A DNA stretch of 64,000 nt from Gammaproteobacteria bacterium (GCA_003567685.1 PWYW01000067.1:33322-97321), one strand, 5' to 3'; numbered from the stretch's first letter, positions 19,625 through 28,891 are shown. The notes: generated from the letters alone by a model not told the origin. A program made the numbers and translations.

Positions 19625-20313
19625 GCAAGGGATTGGCCAGGCTGGGGCTGATCGTCGGCCTGCTGCTCGGCGCGGCACTGGTCATCCTGGCGGTCACGCT
19701 GGGCCAGGAGGCCACCCTCGACATGCTCAAGCGGCTGGAGCGAATCACCGCTGACCATTACTGGGCGACCCTGCTGGCCTTTGCCGGCGTCATGGTCGTT
19801 CTTGTAGTACTCGCGGCACCGGTCGGCACGCTGTTCAGCCTGGCCGGCGGTTACCTGTTCGGCATTCTTGGCGGCACGGCAGCTGCCCTGACCGGCGCCA
19901 GCCTGGGCGCCTTCATCACTTTTCTGATCGCGCGCAAGCTCGGCGCACGGCGACTGCGGGAGCCGCTGGATGACAGTGTCGGCGAGCCTTTGCTGAACGC
20001 CCTGGAACGCGACGCCTTCTGGACGCTGCTGATGCTTCGCATCATTCCCTTCGCGCCGTTTTTCCCGGTCAATGCAGCAGCGGCCGTCACTCGCATCCCG
20101 GCCGGGCAATATGCCTTGCTCACCACGCTCGGCCTGGCGCCAATCACGCTGATCTACGCGATCATCGGCGACGGACTGGGGTCCATTGCCGAAGCCGGCG
20201 AACTGGCCGACGGCTCGCTGTGGCTGGAACCCAAGGTGTGGGTTCCGCTGGGCTGCCTGTTACTGATGACCGGCTTCGGCCTGTACTGGAAGCGCCGACG
20301 GCTCAAGAACTGA
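19621..20313 (+). CDS. TVP38/TMEM64 (VTT domain) membrane protein
   Basis: 230 residues, GTG start overlapping the kmo stop. It has about six hydrophobic segments with the VTT/SNARE-associated pattern, including FSLAGGYLFGILGGTAAALTGA and the LRIIPFAPFFPVNAAAAV block. DedA/VTT proteins have roles in membrane homeostasis and lipid flipping. Its place as last gene of the kynurenine operon is not explained by a known pathway step. Its 3' end overlaps the convergent gor by 11 bp. Confidence 0.85.
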   Translation: MSKGLARLGLIVGLLLGAALVILAVTLGQEATLDMLKRLERITADHYWATLLAFAGVMVVLVVLAAPVGTLFSLAGGYLFGILGGTAAALTGASLGAFITFLIARKLGARRLREPLDDSVGEPLLNALERDAFWTLLMLRIIPFAPFFPVNAAAAVTRIPAGQYALLTTLGLAPITLIYAIIGDGLGSIAEAGELADGSLWLEPKVWVPLGCLLLMTGFGLYWKRRRLKN

Positions 20314-21661
20314 CCGGCTGGCGCATGGTGACCAGCTCTTCAGCCGCCGTCGGGTGGATACCGATGGTCTGGTCGAACTGGGCCTTGGTCAGCCCGGCAC
20401 GCACGGCCACGGCGAAGCCCTGCAGCATTTCGGGCGTGTCCGGCCCCACCGCGTGGCAGCCCAGCACCCGATCGGTGTCGGCATCGACAACCAGTTTCAT
20501 CAGGGCTTTTTCCTGGCGGCCAGCCAGGGTGTATTTCATCGGCGTGAACTCAGACCGGAATATTTTCACCGCATAGCCGGCCTCACGCGCCTCGCTTTCG
20601 CTCAGGCCCACCGTGCCCACCGGCGGCTGGGAGAACACCGCGGCTGGCGTGTTCTCATGGCTGACCGGGCGGTCCTGGCCACCGAACTCGGTATCGGCAA
20701 AGGCATGGCCCTCCATCAACGCCACCGGGGTCAGGGCGATCCGGTCGGTGACATCGCCGACCGCGAAAATGTTTTCAACGCTGGTTCGCGAGTAGTCGTC
20801 GACTTCGATCCGGTTGCCCGGCCCCAGATGCACGCCGGCCTGCTCCAACCCCAGGTCCCAGACATAGGGCACGCGGCCGGTGGCAAACATCACCGCATCG
20901 TACTCGGCCACCGAATCGTCGGAGAAAGTTACCCGGATACCGCCGTCGACCTGTTCCAGCCGGGCCGGTGCCCGGTGGTAGGCAATCGCCACGCCGCGAT
21001 TGCGCAGGCCGTCCTGAACCACTCGACGCACGTCGTCGTCAAAGCCCCGCAGAATCAAATCGCGCCGGTAGGCCAGCGTGGTGTCGCTGCCCAGCCCGTT
21101 GAAAATGCCGGCGAATTCCACGGCGATGTAGCCAGCGCCGGCAATCAGCACACGCTCGGGCAAGCGGTCCAGGTGAAAGGCCTCATCGGAGGTAATGCCC
21201 AGTTCCTTGCCGGGGATGTCCGGCACCCAGGGGCGGCCACCCACGGCAATCAGGATCTTGTCGGCCGTGTAGTGCTGCCCGTTGACCTCCACGATGTGCG
21301 CGTCAACCAGCCGTCCGCGCCCTTCGTGCAGCTCGACGCCGGCGTTGGACAACAGACGCAGGTAGATCTGGTTCAAGCGGTCGATTTCGCGATCCTTGGC
21401 GGCAATCAGCGAGGCCCAATCGAATCGGCCGCCCACCTCCGACCAGCCATAACCGGGCGCATCGGCAAAGCTTTCGGCAAACTGCGAGGCAAACACCAGC
21501 AGTTTCTTGGGCACGCAGCCGCGAATCACGCAGGTGCCGCCCACCCGGGATTCTTCGCAAATGGCCACTCGGGCGCCGTGGCCAGCCGCAATTCGCGAGG
21601 CACGGACACCGCCGGAGCCGGCGCCGATGACGAACAGATCGTAGTCGTATTGCTTGGACAT
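20303..21661 (-). CDS. gor: Glutathione-disulfide reductase
   Basis: 452 residues from MSKQYDYD at 21661, with GGAGAG about 9 bp upstream. The longer in-frame start at 21820 has an atypical extension. It is an NADPH-dependent flavoprotein with the FAD motif IGAGSGG, the redox pair in GGTCVIRGCVPKK, NADPH domain VLIAGAGYIAVEFAGI, FAD block FAVGDVTDR, and the C-terminal active-site HPTAAEE. It maintains reduced glutathione. It is convergent with the VTT gene and divergent from the ccm operon. Confidence 0.96.
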   Translation of the reverse strand: MSKQYDYDLFVIGAGSGGVRASRIAAGHGARVAICEESRVGGTCVIRGCVPKKLLVFASQFAESFADAPGYGWSEVGGRFDWASLIAAKDREIDRLNQIYLRLLSNAGVELHEGRGRLVDAHIVEVNGQHYTADKILIAVGGRPWVPDIPGKELGITSDEAFHLDRLPERVLIAGAGYIAVEFAGIFNGLGSDTTLAYRRDLILRGFDDDVRRVVQDGLRNRGVAIAYHRAPARLEQVDGGIRVTFSDDSVAEYDAVMFATGRVPYVWDLGLEQAGVHLGPGNRIEVDDYSRTSVENIFAVGDVTDRIALTPVALMEGHAFADTEFGGQDRPVSHENTPAAVFSQPPVGTVGLSESEAREAGYAVKIFRSEFTPMKYTLAGRQEKALMKLVVDADTDRVLGCHAVGPDTPEMLQGFAVAVRAGLTKAQFDQTIGIHPTAAEELVTMRQPVSS

Positions 21662-21748
21662 GGGGCGGGGAACTCTCCTTTGGCAGGCTGGCGGCTGGAA
21701 CGGGTGAAAGCGGCAGGCGCAGCGTATCGGGACCGGGCCGGCAACCGT

Positions 21749-21790
21749 TTGATTCAGATCATGTGCATACGCCGCGCGGGGTAGAATAAT
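21749..21790 (+). promoter_or_regulatory. FNR/Anr-type box and promoter for the ccm operon
   Basis: TTGATTCAGATCAT (21749-21762) matches the FNR consensus TTGAT-N4-ATCAA at 9 of 10 fixed positions. A -10-like AATAAT (21785-21790, overlapped by TAGAAT at 21782) puts the start near 21797, so the box centre would be at about -41.5, the standard class II activator position. The leader to ccmA would be about 128 nt. Confidence 0.65.
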
Positions 21791-21924
21791 AGCCGACACG
21801 TCCTCCGCCCGTTTGACCACCCGATGACACTGATGCAGCCGGCCACTTCTGCCCGAACGCTTCGCCTGCCAGCAGCGCGAACACGGGTTTCGGTGTGCCT
21901 GGCCCGGCTAGCAAGGGGCAAGCG

Positions 21925-22530
21925 ATGAGCGCCTTGCTGCAGGCAAGCCGGGTGACCTTCCAGCGCCAGGGCGAGGACGTGTTCGAAGCCACCGATCTGA
22001 CGCTGAACGCCGGCCAGGCCACCGTGATCCTGGGCCCCAACGGCAGCGGCAAGACGACACTGCTACGCCTGCTGGCCGGCATTCTAAAACCGGCCTCAGG
22101 CACGCTTGAGCGTTCGGCCCGCACCGCTTTTCTTGGCCACCTGCCCGCCCTAAAGGGCGAACTCACCTGCCGGGAAAACCTCGACTTCCTGGCCCGGTTC
22201 CACGGAGCCGGCACACTGAACAGCAGCAAGGCGCTGGCCCGGGTTGGCCTGGCCGGACTGGGCCTGAGACCGGCACGTGCCTTGTCAGCCGGCCAGAAGC
22301 GGCGCCTGGGCCTGGCTGGTTTGCTGGTCTCGCCGCGCCCCATCTGGCTGCTGGATGAACCCTATGCCAGCCTGGACGACGCCGGCTGCCGGCTGGTCGA
22401 TACCCTGCTGGAAGGCCACCTGGCCGATGGCGGCACAGTGGCGCTGTCTACCCATCAGCACAAACCGCAGCTGGCTCAGGGCTTTCAGACGCTGCAGGTC
22501 AGCCCGGCCCGCCGGGCGGAGGTGGCCTGA
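21925..22530 (+). CDS. ccmA: Heme exporter ATP-binding protein CcmA
   Basis: 201 residues from the ATG at 21925 (AAGGGG ribosome site), preferred over the in-frame start 10 codons upstream. ABC ATPase with Walker A GPNGSGKTT, the signature region LSAGQKRRLGLAGLL, and Walker B WLLDEPYASLD. With CcmB it forms the ABC part of system I, which releases holo-CcmE for cytochrome c maturation. First gene of ccmABCDEFGHI, 0 bp from ccmB. Confidence 0.97.
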   Translation: MSALLQASRVTFQRQGEDVFEATDLTLNAGQATVILGPNGSGKTTLLRLLAGILKPASGTLERSARTAFLGHLPALKGELTCRENLDFLARFHGAGTLNSSKALARVGLAGLGLRPARALSAGQKRRLGLAGLLVSPRPIWLLDEPYASLDDAGCRLVDTLLEGHLADGGTVALSTHQHKPQLAQGFQTLQVSPARRAEVA

Positions 22531-23196
22531 ATGAGCGCGATGCTGGCCCTGCTGCTGCGTGACCTGCGCCTGGCCATTCGCCACGGCGGTGAATCGCTGA
22601 TGCCGCTGGTGTTCCTGTTTGCCGTCATCATTCTGGTGCCGCTGGGCGTGGGCCCCGGCCCCAATCTGCTGGCCGCCATTGCGCCGGGCATGATCTGGGT
22701 GGCCGCCCTGCTGGCCAGCCTGCTGGCGCTGGAAAACCTGTTTCGACCCGACCATGAAGACGGCACTCTGGAGCAATGGTGGCTGGGCCATCTGCCGGTG
22801 ACCGGCCTGGTCATCAGCCGTTTGTTGTCCCACTGGCTGGTGACCGGCGTGCCGGTCATCTTGTTTGCGCCGCTGGCCGCCCAGATGCTGTATCTGCCGC
22901 CGCAGTCGCTGTCGGTACTGATGATCAGCCTGTTGATCGGCACGCCCATCCTGTCGCTGATCGGCGGGCTGGCCGCCGCCCTCACCCTGGGCACCAACCG
23001 CGGCAGCGTACTGCTACCCATCCTGGTGTTTCCGCTGGTCGTGCCCGTGCTGATCTTTGCCACCGGCGCCGTGGCCGCCGCAGCAGATGATTTACCGGTG
23101 CGCGCCAACCTGGGCCTGATGCTGGCCCTGCTGGTGCTCGCCATTACCCTGGTCCCCCTGGCTGCCACGGCGGCGCTGAGGTTGAACATCGAATGA
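22531..23196 (+). CDS. ccmB: Heme exporter membrane protein CcmB
   Basis: 221 residues with six hydrophobic helices. Typical features are RDLRLAIRHGGE near the N-terminus and LENLFRPDHEDGTLEQWWLG. It is the membrane subunit of the CcmAB(CD) complex. It abuts ccmA and overlaps ccmC by 4 bp. Confidence 0.97.
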   Translation: MSAMLALLLRDLRLAIRHGGESLMPLVFLFAVIILVPLGVGPGPNLLAAIAPGMIWVAALLASLLALENLFRPDHEDGTLEQWWLGHLPVTGLVISRLLSHWLVTGVPVILFAPLAAQMLYLPPQSLSVLMISLLIGTPILSLIGGLAAALTLGTNRGSVLLPILVFPLVVPVLIFATGAVAAAADDLPVRANLGLMLALLVLAITLVPLAATAALRLNIE

Positions 23197-23954
23197 TCTG
23201 GAAATCCATCAAGGTCGGTTTTCACCGACTCGGCTCACCACCGACGTTTTATCGCTTCTGCCTGTTGCTCAGCCCCTGGCTGTGGGCGGGCTTCGCCATC
23301 TGCACGATCATTGGCCTGTACTACGCCTTTTACGTGGTGCCGCCCGATTATCAGCAAAGCGATACCGTGCGCATTCTCTACATACACGTGCCCGCAGCCT
23401 GGCAGGCCATGGCCGGCTACGTGGTGATGGCTATCCTGGCCATGATTGCCCTGGTCTGGCGCATTCGCACCACCGAAATCATGGCCATGATGTGCGCGCC
23501 CATCGGCGCCGCCTTTACCCTGATTTGCCTGGCCACCGGCTCGATCTGGGGCCGCCCGATGTGGGGCACCTGGTGGGAATGGGACGCGCGCCTGACCTCG
23601 ATGCTGGTGCTGCTGTTCATCTATCTGGGGATAATGGGCCTGTACGCGGCCTTTGAAGACCGCCGCAAGGGCGCCCGCGTGGCCTGCATCCTGGTTCTGG
23701 TCGGCCTGGTCAATATTCCGATCATTCATTTTTCGGTGGAGTGGTGGACCACGCTGCACCAGGGCAAGACCATCCGCATCTTTGGTGAATCCAGCATGCA
23801 TTACTCGATGATGCCGCCGCTGATCTGGATGACGATTGCGGTCAAATTGATGTTCGGTGCGGCCCTGCTGGATCGTTCGCGCAACGAACTGCTGTCCCAG
23901 GACCGACGCAAGGGCTGGGTGGCCAAAAAACTGCTTGGAAAAGGGGTGAAATAA
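23193..23954 (+). CDS. ccmC: Heme exporter protein CcmC
   Basis: 253 residues, six membrane helices. The tryptophan-rich heme-handling motif WGRPMWGTWWEWDARLTSML is present with flanking histidines (YIHVPAAW; FSVEWWTTLHQG). It loads heme onto CcmE in the periplasm. The start overlaps the ccmB stop. Confidence 0.98.
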   Translation: MIWKSIKVGFHRLGSPPTFYRFCLLLSPWLWAGFAICTIIGLYYAFYVVPPDYQQSDTVRILYIHVPAAWQAMAGYVVMAILAMIALVWRIRTTEIMAMMCAPIGAAFTLICLATGSIWGRPMWGTWWEWDARLTSMLVLLFIYLGIMGLYAAFEDRRKGARVACILVLVGLVNIPIIHFSVEWWTTLHQGKTIRIFGESSMHYSMMPPLIWMTIAVKLMFGAALLDRSRNELLSQDRRKGWVAKKLLGKGVK

Positions 23955-23957
23955 ACG

Positions 23958-24128
23958 ATGATCCCGGAACTTGAATACGCGTCATTTGTCTGGAGCAGTT
24001 ACGGCATTTTTGCCGTTGTGGTTGCCTGGCAAATCCTCCAGCCCGTGCTCTATCGCCGTCGCCTGATGGCCGAATTGCGCGAGGAACAGGCATTGCAGAG
24101 CGGAGAGTACGATGACCCCAACCCGTAA
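23958..24128 (+). CDS. ccmD: Heme exporter protein CcmD
   Basis: 56 residues, a short gene 3 bp after ccmC. It has a single membrane helix (about 10-31, FVWSSYGIFAVVVAWQIL) followed by a basic stretch (YRRRLMAEL), the usual CcmD plan. It stabilises the CcmC-CcmE complex. Its last 17 bp overlap the ccmE start. Confidence 0.92.
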   Translation: MIPELEYASFVWSSYGIFAVVVAWQILQPVLYRRRLMAELREEQALQSGEYDDPNP

Positions 24129-24597
24129 AAAACGCCTGGCCGTGATCGGCCTGATGGTGCTGGGCGTAAGCACCGCCACCGCCATTGCCCTGGTGGCCCT
24201 CAACGACAACATTCGTTTCTCGATTGGCCCCAGCGAAATCGTCGCTGGCGACTTTCCGGAAGGTCGCCAACTGCGACTGGGCGGGCTGGTCGCGGCCGGG
24301 TCGGTCTCCCGCGATCCGACCTCGCTGCTGGTCACCTTTGATGTGACCGACTGCATCCATGACATCACGGTCAACTTCAACGGCATCCTGCCCGACCTGT
24401 TCCGCGAAGGCCAGGGCGTAATTGCCCACGGTACGCTGGACGCCAACGGGATGTTCCAGGCCCACGAGGTGCTGGCCCGCCACGATGAAACCTACATGCC
24501 GCCGGAAGTGGCGCGTGCCATGGCCCTGGCCGGCGGCAACGAGGTTTGCGGTGAACCGATCGAAGACCACATCGCATCCGTGGAGGCAGGCTACTGA
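24112..24597 (+). CDS. ccmE: Cytochrome c maturation heme chaperone CcmE
   Basis: 161 residues. An N-terminal membrane anchor (about 8-28) precedes an OB-fold domain, with the heme-binding histidine in VLARHDETYMPPEV. It receives heme from CcmC and passes it to CcmF/H. It overlaps ccmD by 17 bp and ccmF by 1 bp. Confidence 0.98.
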   Translation: MTPTRKKRLAVIGLMVLGVSTATAIALVALNDNIRFSIGPSEIVAGDFPEGRQLRLGGLVAAGSVSRDPTSLLVTFDVTDCIHDITVNFNGILPDLFREGQGVIAHGTLDANGMFQAHEVLARHDETYMPPEVARAMALAGGNEVCGEPIEDHIASVEAGY

Positions 24598-26570
24598 TGA
24601 TTGCCGAGTTTGGACAAATTTCGCTGATTCTGGCACTGGTGCTGGCCATTCTGCTCGGCACCCTGCCGCTGTGGGGCGCCTACCGCCAGAACGATGCCCT
24701 GATGAACCTGGCCCCGTCACTGGTGGCCGGGCATTTCGTGTTTACCCTGGCCGCCTTCCTGTCGCTGGCCACGCTGTTCCTGCGCCACGATTTCACCGTA
24801 ATCAACGTGGCCACCAACTCCAACCTGCTGCTGCCCTGGTACTACCGCATCAGCGCCACCTGGGGCAGCCATGAGGGCTCGTTGCTGCTGTGGATTCTGA
24901 TGCTGGCCGGCTGGATGCTGGCGGTGGCGGTGATGTCGCGCAAGGTTCTGCCCAAGGTGTTCCTGACCCGCGTGTTGTCGGTGATGGGTCTGATTTCCAT
25001 CGGCTTTTTGCTGTTTACCCTGCTTACCTCGAATCCCTTCGACCGCATTCTGCCCGGGCCGATTGACGGCCAGGATCTGAACCCGCTGCTGCAAGACCCG
25101 GGCATGATCTTCCACCCGCCGCTGCTGTACATGGGCTACGTCGGCTTCGCCGTGGCCTTCGGCTTTGCCATTGCCGGCCTGCTGGGCGGGCGCATCGAGC
25201 GCGACTGGGTGCGCTGGTCACGCCCCTGGACCCTGATGGCCTGGGCGTTTTTGACCGGCGGCATCACGCTGGGCTCCTGGTGGGCTTACTACGAGCTGGG
25301 CTGGGGCGGCTGGTGGTTCTGGGACCCGGTCGAAAATGCCTCCTTCATCCCGTGGCTGCTGGGCACGGCGCTGATCCATTCCCAGGCGGTTACCGAAAAA
25401 CGCGGTGCCTTCCCGGCCTGGACCGTGCTGCTGGCCATTGCCGCCTTCTCGACCTCGCTGCTGGGCACCTTCCTGGTTCGCTCCGGCGTGCTCACCTCGG
25501 TGCATGCCTTCGCCACCGACCCCGAGCGTGGCGTCTTCATCCTGGCCTTCATGGCGGTGGTGACCGGTGCCGCGCTGCTGCTGTACGCGCTGCGCGCGCC
25601 CCGCATCATGACCGGCAAGGGCTTTGACTTCGTCAGTCGTGAATCGGCCCTGCTGCTGAACAACGTGTTCTTTGCCGTGTCGGCCGGCATGGTGCTGCTG
25701 GGCACGCTCTATCCGCTGATCATCGACTTCATGGGCTGGGGCCAGATTTCGGTCGGCCCGCCCTACTTCAGCGCCATGTTCATCCTGCTGATGACGCCCA
25801 TCGTGATGCTGATGCCGCTGGGGCCGTTCAGCCGCTGGGGCCAGGACAACCTCAAGCGGGTGATGGCGCCGCTGCTGATCAGCCTGGTCGTTGCCATCGT
25901 GGCCGGCCTGGCCATTGCCGCCCTGCTGGGCGCCTTCAACCTGCGCGCCATTACTGGCTGGATTGGCGGCATCTGGCTGATCATGGGTTCGCTCAGCTAT
26001 TTCTGGCGCCAAAAGAGCCAGTCGCGCTTCAAGCTGCCGCGCGGCCAGCTGGGCATGGTGATGGCCCATGCCGGCGTCGGCGTATTCATCATCGGCGTGG
26101 GCATGGTCGAGTCCATGACCTATGAGCGCGACGTGCGCTTTGGCGCGGGCGACACGCTGGAGGTGGCCGGCTATCGATTCCATCTGCACGAGGTGGCCTC
26201 GGTGAAAGGCCCCAACTGGATTGCCGATGAAGGCCGTTTCACGGTCTACCGGGGCGACCGCGAGATTGCCCGGATGCAGCCGCAGAAACGTCTTTACCAT
26301 CGCGGCCAGCAGGTCATGACCCAGGTCGCCCTGCGCCCCGGCGTATTCCATGATCTCTACATCGCCATGGGCGAGCCGCTTGAGGACGGAACCGGCGACT
26401 GGAGCATTCGCGTGCACATCAAGCCTTTCGTGCGCTGGATCTGGGGCGGCGCCTTCCTTCTCGGCATCGGCGGTCTGGTCGCCGCCAGCGACCGTCGCTA
26501 CTGGCGCCAGCAACGTGCCGAAGCCGAGCGCGAGGCGCGCGCTGAAGACCAGGGAGCGCAACCGGCATGA
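24597..26570 (+). CDS. ccmF: Heme lyase subunit CcmF
   Basis: 657 residues, about 15 membrane helices. The WWD signature is clear (WGGWWFWDPVENASFIPWL), as are GTFLVRSGVLTSVHAFA and GSHEGSLLLWIL. It attaches heme to apocytochrome CXXCH motifs with CcmH/I. The start overlaps the ccmE stop by one base and its end overlaps the ccmG start by 4 bp. Confidence 0.98.
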   Translation: MIAEFGQISLILALVLAILLGTLPLWGAYRQNDALMNLAPSLVAGHFVFTLAAFLSLATLFLRHDFTVINVATNSNLLLPWYYRISATWGSHEGSLLLWILMLAGWMLAVAVMSRKVLPKVFLTRVLSVMGLISIGFLLFTLLTSNPFDRILPGPIDGQDLNPLLQDPGMIFHPPLLYMGYVGFAVAFGFAIAGLLGGRIERDWVRWSRPWTLMAWAFLTGGITLGSWWAYYELGWGGWWFWDPVENASFIPWLLGTALIHSQAVTEKRGAFPAWTVLLAIAAFSTSLLGTFLVRSGVLTSVHAFATDPERGVFILAFMAVVTGAALLLYALRAPRIMTGKGFDFVSRESALLLNNVFFAVSAGMVLLGTLYPLIIDFMGWGQISVGPPYFSAMFILLMTPIVMLMPLGPFSRWGQDNLKRVMAPLLISLVVAIVAGLAIAALLGAFNLRAITGWIGGIWLIMGSLSYFWRQKSQSRFKLPRGQLGMVMAHAGVGVFIIGVGMVESMTYERDVRFGAGDTLEVAGYRFHLHEVASVKGPNWIADEGRFTVYRGDREIARMQPQKRLYHRGQQVMTQVALRPGVFHDLYIAMGEPLEDGTGDWSIRVHIKPFVRWIWGGAFLLGIGGLVAASDRRYWRQQRAEAEREARAEDQGAQPA

Positions 26571-27106
26571 TTCGCATGCTCATCCCGCTGCTGGTTTTTG
26601 TCGGGCTGATCGGCCTGTTGTTGATCAGTCTGCCCACGGCCGAACAACGCCGCCAGGTGGCCTCGCCGCTGATTGGCCGTGAAGTGCCCAACTTCACCCT
26701 GCCCAGCCTTCACGAGCCGGAGGTGAGCTATAGCACGGCCGACCTGCGCGGCCAGCCGTTCATCCTCAACGTTTGGGGCAGCTGGTGCTTTTCCTGCCGC
26801 GTCGAGCACCCCTACATCACCCGACTGGGCGAGGAAGCCGGCATCCCGCTGGTCGGCTTCAACTGGCGCGACGAGCGCGACGACGCCCTGACCTGGCTGA
26901 GTCGCTTCGGTGATGCCTGGACCTTCCATATGGTCGACGAGGAAGGCCGCGCCGCCATCGACCTGGGCGTCTACGGCGCACCAGAGACGTTCCTGATCGA
27001 TCACCGCGGCGTGATTCGTCACAAGCATATCGGCCCGGTCGACGAAACCTCTTTTGCCGACCTGATGCGCCGAATCGAGGAAATGCGGCAGGAGGCAGGC
27101 GCATGA
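26567..27106 (+). CDS. ccmG: Thiol:disulfide interchange protein CcmG (DsbE)
   Basis: 179 residues. It has an N-terminal membrane anchor and a thioredoxin-fold periplasmic domain with active site GSWCFSCRVEHP (CxxC, here C-F-S-C) and the cis-proline region YGAPETFLID. It reduces apocytochrome thiols for heme ligation. Overlaps ccmF and ccmH by 4 bp each. Confidence 0.97.
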   Translation: MIRMLIPLLVFVGLIGLLLISLPTAEQRRQVASPLIGREVPNFTLPSLHEPEVSYSTADLRGQPFILNVWGSWCFSCRVEHPYITRLGEEAGIPLVGFNWRDERDDALTWLSRFGDAWTFHMVDEEGRAAIDLGVYGAPETFLIDHRGVIRHKHIGPVDETSFADLMRRIEEMRQEAGA

Positions 27107-27624
27107 TCAAGCATGCCGTGGTATCCCTGTCAGCTGCATTGACGCTAGTCGTTACGCTGGCTGCAGGTACGCTATCCAGCCCAGCCCAGGCTCAGGCCGA
27201 CGAGCGGGCCAGCCACCCGGCCACTGAAGAGCAAAGGCAGGCCCGTCCCGTCCAGCAGGGACAGATGGGCGGCATGATCACCCCGATCGAGCCCCTGCCC
27301 TTCCGCAATTCGCTGGAAGAGCGTCGCTTCCGTGCCCTGGTCAACGAACTGCGCTGCACGGTCTGCCAGAATGAATCACTGGCCGAATCGACCGCACCGC
27401 TGGCGCGCGACCTGCGCATGGAGGTCTTTGCCCTGCTCCAGGACGATCGCTCGGACATGGAAATCCGCCAGTTCATGGTTGATCGTTACGGCGACTTCGT
27501 GCTGTATCGTCCGCCGCTGGCCGGGCATACCCTGCTGCTGTGGTTTGGCCCGATCCTGCTGCTGCTGGGCAGCCTGATTGGCGCATTCATTGTTGTTCAC
27601 AAAAGGCGTCAGGCCCTGAAATGA
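27103..27624 (+). CDS. ccmH: Cytochrome c-type biogenesis protein CcmH
   Basis: 173 residues with a signal peptide (about 1-29), the redox motif LRCTVCQNESLAES, the GDFVLYRPP segment, and one C-terminal membrane helix. It works with CcmG and CcmF. The region between the signal and the CXXC motif (about 30-65, Gln/Ala-rich) is longer than in many homologues. Confidence 0.97.
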   Translation: MIKHAVVSLSAALTLVVTLAAGTLSSPAQAQADERASHPATEEQRQARPVQQGQMGGMITPIEPLPFRNSLEERRFRALVNELRCTVCQNESLAESTAPLARDLRMEVFALLQDDRSDMEIRQFMVDRYGDFVLYRPPLAGHTLLLWFGPILLLLGSLIGAFIVVHKRRQALK

Positions 27625-28820
27625 CCCCCACTTTCCTCCTGCTGGCCGGCCTTGCCGTCGGCATCGCCGTGCTGTTCGTCATCATTCCGCTGCTGCGCAC
27701 CCAGAGCCCGGAGCGCGCTCGCCTGGAGCGTGAACTGGAAGAACTGGATGATCAGATCGAAGCCCTGGAAGCCGGCGAATACGCCACTCGCCGCAAGGCA
27801 CTGAAGCAAGAGCTGGCCCAGCTCAACCAGGCCCGCAACGTACCGCTGGCCGTCGTTCTGGTGCTGGCCGTAGGCGTGCCGCTGGGCACCGCCCTGCTCT
27901 ACACCCAGGTGGGCGAGCCCGATGGCCTGACCCCCACCCATACCGGCGTGGCCGAATTGCGCGGCGAGTTGATTCGCATTGCCAACCGCCTGGAACGCGA
28001 CCCGGACAACTTCGAGGAATGGGCTCGCCTGGGCATGGCCTACAAGGCGATTGAAGAGTTCTCCTCGGCCGCGCACGCGCTGCGCCGCGCGCTCTACATC
28101 GACGATCGCAACCCATTCATCAAGGTCGAACTGGCTGAAACGCTGATGTTTGCCTCGCGCGATCGGCGCATGCCGGCCGAATCACGAAGCCTGCTGGAAG
28201 ATGCGGTGGCCGTCGAGCCCAATAACCAGAAAGCCTTGTGGCTGCTCGGCGTGGCCGCCTACCAGCTCAGCGCCTACCAGGATGCCCTGAGCTGGTGGCA
28301 GCGGCTCGATAACCTGCTCGAGGACGGATCGGTTCGCCAATCCGTTCGCGAACAAATGCAGGCCGCCCGCATCGGGCTGGGGCTGGCCCAGTCGGGCGGC
28401 CTGCCGGCCGACCATCCGTCACGCACGGCAGAAACCGCCACCGGCAGGTCGGCACCCGCGCCGGAAACCCAGCCCAGTTTCCGAGTCCAGCTTAGCCTGG
28501 ACGAGACCCTGGCCGACCGGATTGGCGGCAACGAGACGGTGTTCCTGACCGCCCGCGCCGCCGACGGTCCGGCGGCTCCGCTGGCCGTGGTTCGCCTGAG
28601 CGCGGGCGATCTACCGGCCACGGTCGAACTGAGCGACGCCAACGCCATGGTCGAAGGGCTCAACCTGTCGACCTTCCCGGTCATCCAGCTGACCGCCCGC
28701 GTAGCGTTTGGCGGCGGGGCCGATGCCCTGCCCGGCGACCTGATCGGCCGCAGCGCCACGCTGTCGATCCTGGAAAGTGCCGGAACCGAGCTGGTCATCG
28801 ACCAGGTCCTGGAAGACTGA
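27621..28820 (+). CDS. ccmI: c-type cytochrome biogenesis protein CcmI
   Basis: 399 residues from the ATG at 27621 (ATGA overlap with ccmH). Longer upstream frames lie inside ccmH and are unlikely. Two membrane helices near the N-terminus flank a coiled coil (ELEELDDQIEALEAGEYATR), followed by TPR-like helices (about 145-255) and a C-terminal domain. It chaperones apocytochrome c to the heme lyase. Last gene of the ccm operon. Confidence 0.94.
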   Translation: MTPTFLLLAGLAVGIAVLFVIIPLLRTQSPERARLERELEELDDQIEALEAGEYATRRKALKQELAQLNQARNVPLAVVLVLAVGVPLGTALLYTQVGEPDGLTPTHTGVAELRGELIRIANRLERDPDNFEEWARLGMAYKAIEEFSSAAHALRRALYIDDRNPFIKVELAETLMFASRDRRMPAESRSLLEDAVAVEPNNQKALWLLGVAAYQLSAYQDALSWWQRLDNLLEDGSVRQSVREQMQAARIGLGLAQSGGLPADHPSRTAETATGRSAPAPETQPSFRVQLSLDETLADRIGGNETVFLTARAADGPAAPLAVVRLSAGDLPATVELSDANAMVEGLNLSTFPVIQLTARVAFGGGADALPGDLIGRSATLSILESAGTELVIDQVLED

Positions 28821-28882
28821 ACCGCGATTGAAATCCAGGGAGCCCCAGGCGCCTATCTGGCCAGGGGTCCGGCCGGCCCGAA

Positions 28883-28891
28883 TGCTACAAT
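28883..28891 (+). promoter_or_regulatory. Extended -10 promoter before DUF47/pit
   Basis: TGC-TACAAT forms an extended -10 element 26 bp upstream of the DUF47 ATG. No clear -35 is seen. It suggests the phosphate genes are transcribed separately from ccm. Confidence 0.55.

Noticed and set aside
20354..21784. 476-residue ORF antisense to glutathione reductase
   Set aside because: His/Gln/Gly-rich composition typical of an antisense shadow in GC-rich DNA. gor has all catalytic motifs.
25218..26561. 447-residue ORF antisense to ccmF
   Set aside because: Same reason: composition of a shadow frame and no family motif.
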